10,080 nt of DNA, taken from NCBI GenBank assembly GCA_030604795.1, contig JAUVVE010000019.1:1-10080 (forward strand), read 5' to 3'. How positions within the stretch are numbered: position 1 is the first letter of the stretch; each line of letters begins with the position of its first letter. Shown here one piece after another: positions 6,334-10,080 of the stretch. The notes under the pieces were generated by a model that saw only the letters and a list, made by a program, of their open reading frames with translations, made no database searches and was not told the origin of the DNA. The DNA is from Dehalococcoidia bacterium (GTDB taxonomy: Bacteria; Chloroflexota; Dehalococcoidia; GIF9; UBA5629). The position numbers and the translations under genes are program-made.

Positions 6334-9048
6334 ATGGCTGAACAGAAACCGCTACTCTTGCTTTTTGATGGAAATGCCCTAGTACACCGAGCTTTCCACG
6401 CCATCCCTCCTCTGACGTTATCCAAGACCGGAGAAATGGTTAACGCCGTTCAGGGCTTTGCCAGCATACTGCTCAAGGTACTGGCCGAACTCAAACCTAG
6501 CCACTGGGCAATTGCCTTCGACCTGCCAACACCAACCTTCAGGCATCAGGCGTTTAAGGACTACAAGGCCCAGCGCCCCGAAACCCCCCAAGAACTGGTC
6601 AGCCAGATGAAGCGAGTCCATCAATTGGTCGACGCATTTCGTCTTCCCACGTTCGAAATCGATGGCTACGAAGCTGATGACGTCCTGGGGACTCTAAGTT
6701 GCCAGGCCAGCCAGCAGGGCATAGACACCATCATCGTTACCGGCGATAACGACATTCTCCAAATGGTCTCACCCAGGACAAAAGTGCTGGCACCAAGGCG
6801 AACCTTTAGTGACACTGTAGTCTACGATGAGGCAGGAGTCCAGGACAAATATGGCATAACTCCGGAACAACTCACCGACCTCAAGGCGCTGACCGGTGAC
6901 CCCTCAGACAACATTCCAGGCATCCCAGGCGTTGGTGCCAAGACGGCAGTCAAGCTGCTCCAGCAATTCGGCAGTCTTGATGGGATCTACGCCCGCATTG
7001 ACGAGATAACTCCCGACAGACTGCGAACATCCCTTGAAGGCTGCAAAGCCCAGGTCTTCCGAAACAAGGAGCTGGTAACGATAGTAACTGATGTGCACGT
7101 AGCCCTGGACCTGGATGCTTGCCGGGTGAGCGCCTATGACCGCGGCCAGGTGGTCGAGCTTTTCCGCGAACTGGGGTTCGCTCAATTACTATCCAGGCTG
7201 CCTGAAGATATGGAAAGGATGCCAACGGCAGCTCGCAGCCAGGTCATGCCCAAAGGGGACTACCACATCGTCACCGCTGACCAAGACCTGGACAAGCTTG
7301 TCACCCAGCTGGCAGCAGCCGAAGAGTTTGCCATCGACGTGGAAACCTCGAGCAAAGCAGCCATGGCAACGGAACTTGTCGGCATTTCCCTTTCACCGGC
7401 CCCGGGTGAAGCCTTTTACATACCTCTTGGCCACCGGGGTCTCAGCCAGATAGTCCAACTACCTCTGTCTCAGGTTATCGCCAAGCTTAAGCCTCTGCTC
7501 GAAGATACGAAAGTCGCCAAAATCGCTCAAAACGGCAAGTTTGACATGACAGTGCTGGCCGAATACGGGATAGAGTTCCAAAACTTGGCCTTCGATACCA
7601 TGCTTGCTGCCTACTTACTGGGCGAGAAAGCGCTGGGCCTCAAAGCGCTGGCTTTCAATAAGCTAGGCATCGAGATGACACCTATTACTGACTTAATCGG
7701 TAAAGGAGTTAAACAGACCTCTATGGCAATGGCCGAAATAGAACAGACTGCCGATTATGCCTGCGCCGATGCCGACATTACCCTAAGGCTGAAAGGCATC
7801 CTGGAAACCGAACTGCACCAGGAAGAACTATGGCAGCTTTTCAGTGAAATAGAGATGCCGCTCGTTCCGGTACTCGTAGCTATGGAAAGAAACGGGGTCG
7901 CCCTGGATACCGAACTGCTGCGAGACATGTCCCACAGTCTAGGAAAGGAGATGCTGAGGCTGGAAGCCGAAGTCTACAACAGCCTCGGCTACAGGTTCAA
8001 CATAAACTCCTCGCAGCAACTATCCAGGATTCTCTATGAGGAGCTGAACCTCCCCAGGTCACGCAAAACAAAAAGCGGCTATTCCACCGATGCCTCAGCG
8101 CTTGAAGAGCTAAGAGGAACTCACCCCATAATTGAGCTCGTCCTGCAATACCGGCAACTCGCCAAGTTGAAATCAACTTACACCGATGCCTTTCCTGCTT
8201 CAATCAACCCCAAAACAGGCAGAGTCCACACCAGCTTCAACCAGACAGGCACCACCACGGGTCGGCTTTCCTCCAGCGAGCCGAACCTGCAAAACATCCC
8301 GATAAGGGGGGAACTGGGCGCAAGAATAAGGCAAGCCATCATCGCTGAGCCGGGATGGTATCTTCTGTCTGCCGATTATTCGCAAATCGACCTCAGGGCA
8401 TTGGCGCACATCTCCCGTGACCCGGAACTGACCGCCACCTTCCTCAGAGATGAAGATGTCCATGCCTCCACCGCCTCCCGCGTTTTCAATGTCCCTCCGA
8501 ACGAGGTGACCCCGGATATGCGTCGCGTGGCCAAGACGGTCAATTTCGGCGTCATTTACGGTATGAGCGAATACGGCCTGGAGCAAGCTACCGATTTCAG
8601 CCGAGGGGAAGCGGCACAGTTCATCGCTGCTTATTTCGAGAAATACCCCAAGGTCAGAGATTATATTGAAAACACCAAGAGACAAGCCCACGATGTAGGA
8701 TATGTGGAGACAGTCATGCACAGGCGACGCTACATCCCTGAAATCAAGTCGCCGAACCGGCAAGTTAGTGAAGCCGCCGAGAGAATGGCCATAAACATGC
8801 CGGTGCAGGGCACTTCCGCTGATATCATCAAGATCGCCATGGTTGACCTTCACCGTGAGATGGAGAAACGAGGCGTGAAAAGCAGAATGATTCTACAGGT
8901 CCACGACGAGCTTGTCTTCGAAGTGCCTCCTAAGGAAATAGATATAATGAAAGAACTTGTCTCAGAGATAATGCCCAGTGCCCTAAAGCTCAGCGTACCG
9001 CTCAAGATAGACATCAAGCTAGGCAAGAACTGGGCCGAGATGGGGTAG
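6334..9048 (+). CDS. polA: DNA polymerase I with 5' nuclease and 3'-5' proofreading domains
   Basis: Removes RNA primers and fills gaps during lagging-strand synthesis and excision repair. It has 904 residues, normal length. The 5' nuclease domain (about 5-290) has LFDGNALVHRAF, DGYEADDVLG, TGDND (136-140) and GDPSDNIPGIPGVG. The 3'-5' exonuclease (about 312-500) keeps all key residues: D335 and E337 (AIDVETS), D404 (NGKFDM), and Y475 and D479 (YACAD), so proofreading is probably active, unlike in Taq-type enzymes. The polymerase domain (about 520-904) has motif A DYSQIDLR (681-688, catalytic D681), motif B RRVAKTVNFGVIYG (730-743, with K734, F738, Y742) and motif C QVHDE (855-859, D858 and E859). 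In motif A, D686 replaces the Glu usual at the steric-gate position (E. coli E710). Convergent with the TPR gene 37 bp downstream; no terminator is evident between them. Confidence 0.98.
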   Translation: MAEQKPLLLLFDGNALVHRAFHAIPPLTLSKTGEMVNAVQGFASILLKVLAELKPSHWAIAFDLPTPTFRHQAFKDYKAQRPETPQELVSQMKRVHQLVDAFRLPTFEIDGYEADDVLGTLSCQASQQGIDTIIVTGDNDILQMVSPRTKVLAPRRTFSDTVVYDEAGVQDKYGITPEQLTDLKALTGDPSDNIPGIPGVGAKTAVKLLQQFGSLDGIYARIDEITPDRLRTSLEGCKAQVFRNKELVTIVTDVHVALDLDACRVSAYDRGQVVELFRELGFAQLLSRLPEDMERMPTAARSQVMPKGDYHIVTADQDLDKLVTQLAAAEEFAIDVETSSKAAMATELVGISLSPAPGEAFYIPLGHRGLSQIVQLPLSQVIAKLKPLLEDTKVAKIAQNGKFDMTVLAEYGIEFQNLAFDTMLAAYLLGEKALGLKALAFNKLGIEMTPITDLIGKGVKQTSMAMAEIEQTADYACADADITLRLKGILETELHQEELWQLFSEIEMPLVPVLVAMERNGVALDTELLRDMSHSLGKEMLRLEAEVYNSLGYRFNINSSQQLSRILYEELNLPRSRKTKSGYSTDASALEELRGTHPIIELVLQYRQLAKLKSTYTDAFPASINPKTGRVHTSFNQTGTTTGRLSSSEPNLQNIPIRGELGARIRQAIIAEPGWYLLSADYSQIDLRALAHISRDPELTATFLRDEDVHASTASRVFNVPPNEVTPDMRRVAKTVNFGVIYGMSEYGLEQATDFSRGEAAQFIAAYFEKYPKVRDYIENTKRQAHDVGYVETVMHRRRYIPEIKSPNRQVSEAAERMAINMPVQGTSADIIKIAMVDLHREMEKRGVKSRMILQVHDELVFEVPPKEIDIMKELVSEIMPSALKLSVPLKIDIKLGKNWAEMG

Positions 9049-9085
9049 ATCGCCACGTCCTCACGGGTGGATCCAACGGTTGTCT

Positions 9086-9802
9086 CTAAAGCCTTTCGAG
9101 TAGCTGCTGCGCTGCTTTGGTGAGTCCAGCGTCAGTTGATATCTGTATGCACCTTTCCAAGTCGCTCGCCGCTTTGGATATGTTACCACCCTTCTTATGG
9201 TAGGCATAAGCTCTATTGAAATATGCCTTGGCAAACTGCGGGTCTAGCTCTATCGCCGTACTATAGTCAGCTATGGCTTTGTCGAACTCGCCCTTGTTGT
9301 GGTAGGCATGTCCCCGGTTGTTATAGGCCGTAGCAAGTTGCGGGTCGAGCTCAATCGCCTTATCACAGTCGGCTATGGCCTTGTCAAGGTCCCATTTCAA
9401 CATGTAGGCATGCCCCCGGTTAGTGTAAGCCACGGCAAGTTGCGGGTCGAGTTCGATCGCCCTATCATAATCAGCTAGGGCCCTGTCAAGCTGGCCTTTC
9501 TCTGAGTGTGCATTGCCCCGATGGTAGTAGGCCTTCGCATACTCCGGCTCAAGCTCAATCACCTTGTCAAAGTCAGCCACTGCCCTGTCAAACTCACTCT
9601 TATTATGGTGGGCAAGCCCCCGATTGTTGTACGCCTCGACGCAGTCAGGGTCTGCTTCGACTGCTTCGGTGTATTCTGCGATGGCTTCATCATATCGTCC
9701 TTGCTCGAGGTGCTCGTTGCCTCTGCTGAGATGTTCCTGTGCCGGGCTGACACAGCCCATGACTACCAGCACAGTGGCAAGGGCAAGGGAAATCACCAGC
9801 AT
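9086..9802 (-). CDS. TPR-repeat protein, probable lipoprotein; 5' end apparently frameshifted
   Basis: As an open frame this encodes 238 residues. A hydrophobic stretch (2-15) ends at VVMGC, a lipobox-like site with Cys17, followed by six 34-residue tetratricopeptide repeats covering about 21-228. The repeats have consensus positions such as AYNNRGxAHxxKGEFDKAIADYxxAIELDPQ, and the sixth carries a short insertion (KKGGNIS). TPRs form helical scaffolds for protein binding, probably outside the membrane here; the partner is unknown. The frame from the ATG at 9802 lacks the positive n-region expected of a lipoprotein signal and has no SD. A strong SD and GTG lie upstream (9853-9838) in another frame. 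One extra A in the AAAA run at 9813-9816 would join the two into MKHKKRAYMLVISLALATVL. The gene may therefore be a pseudogene, the site of a sequencing error, or translated by reinitiation. Confidence 0.85.
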   Translation of the reverse strand: MLVISLALATVLVVMGCVSPAQEHLSRGNEHLEQGRYDEAIAEYTEAVEADPDCVEAYNNRGLAHHNKSEFDRAVADFDKVIELEPEYAKAYYHRGNAHSEKGQLDRALADYDRAIELDPQLAVAYTNRGHAYMLKWDLDKAIADCDKAIELDPQLATAYNNRGHAYHNKGEFDKAIADYSTAIELDPQFAKAYFNRAYAYHKKGGNISKAASDLERCIQISTDAGLTKAAQQLLERL

Positions 9803-9840
9803 ATAAGCCCGCTTTTATGTTTCATTGCCGTCTGCTGCAC
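9793..9840 (-). other. Out-of-frame 5' segment of the TPR lipoprotein gene
   Basis: From the GTG (complement of 9838-9840) the frame reads MQQTAMKHKSGLICW and then stops at TGA (9793-9795), overlapping the ATG of the TPR frame by ten bases. It has the best translation signal in the area: AGGAGA (complement of 9848-9853), 7 nt before the GTG. The product supplies the basic residues (KHK) that the downstream hydrophobic segment lacks. This supports it being the original N-terminus, displaced by a one-base loss in AAAA (9813-9816). Alternatively it is a leader whose overlapping stop allows reinitiation. Confidence 0.55.
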
Positions 9841-9872
9841 CAGGTACTCTCCTGAGCTGAAGTCATTTGGCC

Positions 9873-9901
9873 ATTATAACCAACAGCGCTTTGACGCTCA
9901 A
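9873..9901 (-). promoter_or_regulatory. Promoter of the TPR lipoprotein gene
   Basis: On the minus strand, TTGAGC (complement of 9896-9901) and a perfect TATAAT (complement of 9873-9878) are exactly 17 bp apart. The predicted start near 9866 leads into AGGAGA at 9853-9848 and the GTG at 9840. This shows that transcription and translation signals converge on the frame starting at 9840, not on the ATG at 9802. Confidence 0.65.
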
Positions 9902-9918
9902 CTAGTTTGAGCTACAAT
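9891..9918 (+). promoter_or_regulatory. Probable mutM promoter
   Basis: TTGACG (9891-9896) and TACAAT (9913-9918) are 16 bp apart, with an expected start near 9925 and a leader of about 58 nt. The -35 box abuts and shares one base with the -35 box of the divergent TPR promoter, so the two promoters probably compete for polymerase. Confidence 0.5.
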
Positions 9919-9982
9919 ACAAGTATATGGCTAGCTGGAGTCAATTCATGGTGACCTGAGACCAAAGGAGGCCACCCCACAG

Positions 9983-10080
9983 GTGCCTGAACTCCCCGAA
10001 GTCGAAACCATAAAGAGCGAACTTTCGCCCCATATAGTCGGGCGGCAATTCACCGGGGTTACCGTCTACGACGCCAAGCC
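9983..10080 (+). CDS. mutM: Formamidopyrimidine-DNA glycosylase (Fpg/MutM), N-terminal part; runs off the right edge
   Basis: A bifunctional DNA glycosylase/AP lyase that excises 8-oxoguanine and ring-opened purines. Only 32 codons are in the window, but the N-terminus MPELPEVETIKSELSPHIVG is diagnostic. After removal of the initiator, the N-terminal Pro is the Schiff-base nucleophile and the next Glu is the catalytic acid. The start is a GTG (9983-9985), fixed by the need for Pro at position 2. AAAGGAGG (9964-9971) lies 11 nt upstream, a strong SD at slightly long spacing. The remainder, including the helix-two-turn-helix and the zinc finger, lies beyond the window. The nearby polA could fill the gap left after glycosylase action, though the two are separated by the TPR gene and are not one operon. 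Confidence 0.95.
   Translation, partial: MPELPEVETIKSELSPHIVGRQFTGVTVYDAK

Noticed and set aside
6288..6341. Small frame MSLNLMTAKTTEIRGHG whose TGA overlaps the polA start (ATGGCTGA), a possible coupled leader
   Set aside because: Its ATG lies in the presumed polA -10 box, so it would not be transcribed from that promoter, and it has no SD. The internal ATG at 6303 also lacks one. The overlap is likely chance.
9051..9080. Possible terminator hairpin between polA and the TPR gene (CCACG...GTGG)
   Set aside because: The stem is only about four pairs and no T-run follows on either strand.
9086..9740. Repeated DNA of about 102 bp units as a possible tandem-repeat or mobile array
   Set aside because: The periodicity is fully explained by six 34-residue TPR units with diverged codons.
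9927..9959. Ten-residue frame MASWSQFMVT in the mutM leader
   Set aside because: It has no SD, begins almost at the predicted transcription start, and shows no attenuator-like codon run.

Overview
The window reads as a compact, housekeeping chromosomal segment of a bacterium, most likely a member of the Chloroflexota close to Dehalococcoidia. That placement is inference. It rests on the gene order gpsA-plsY-der, the polA-mutM neighbourhood, the style of the GpsA and DnaJ sequences, and a short interspersed repeat of a type I recall from such genomes. No ribosomal RNA or other firm phylogenetic marker is present.

Layout. Positions 1-500 (minus) hold the N-terminal part of a DnaJ-family co-chaperone that runs off the left edge. 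A divergent control region (501-664) separates it from a small heat-shock protein of the Hsp20 family (665-1147, plus). A NUDIX CoA pyrophosphatase (1152-1742, minus) converges on hsp20, and a complete type I dnaJ (1854-2975, plus) follows. Next is a minus-strand operon, der-plsY-gpsA (6001 down to 2972), whose last stop codon overlaps the dnaJ stop. Region 6002-6333 holds the der and polA upstream sequences and a degenerate interspersed repeat. The polA gene (6334-9048, plus) encodes a three-domain DNA polymerase I. A TPR-repeat lipoprotein-like gene (9086-9802, minus) converges on polA and looks frameshifted in its signal peptide. Its promoter is back to back with that of mutM/fpg (9983 to the right edge, plus).

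Function. Three themes are present: protein quality control (two Hsp40 proteins and Hsp20), phospholipid initiation plus ribosome assembly (GpsA makes glycerol-3-phosphate, PlsY acylates it, Der matures the 50S subunit), and DNA repair (Pol I and formamidopyrimidine-DNA glycosylase). dnaK, grpE and hrcA are not in the window.

I found no evidence of a new multi-gene system, defence island, CRISPR array, prophage or transposase. The points most worth checking are the apparent one-base frameshift at the start of the TPR lipoprotein gene, the interspersed repeat upstream of polA, the symmetric sequences in the heat-shock control region, and an Asp in place of the usual steric-gate Glu in Pol I.
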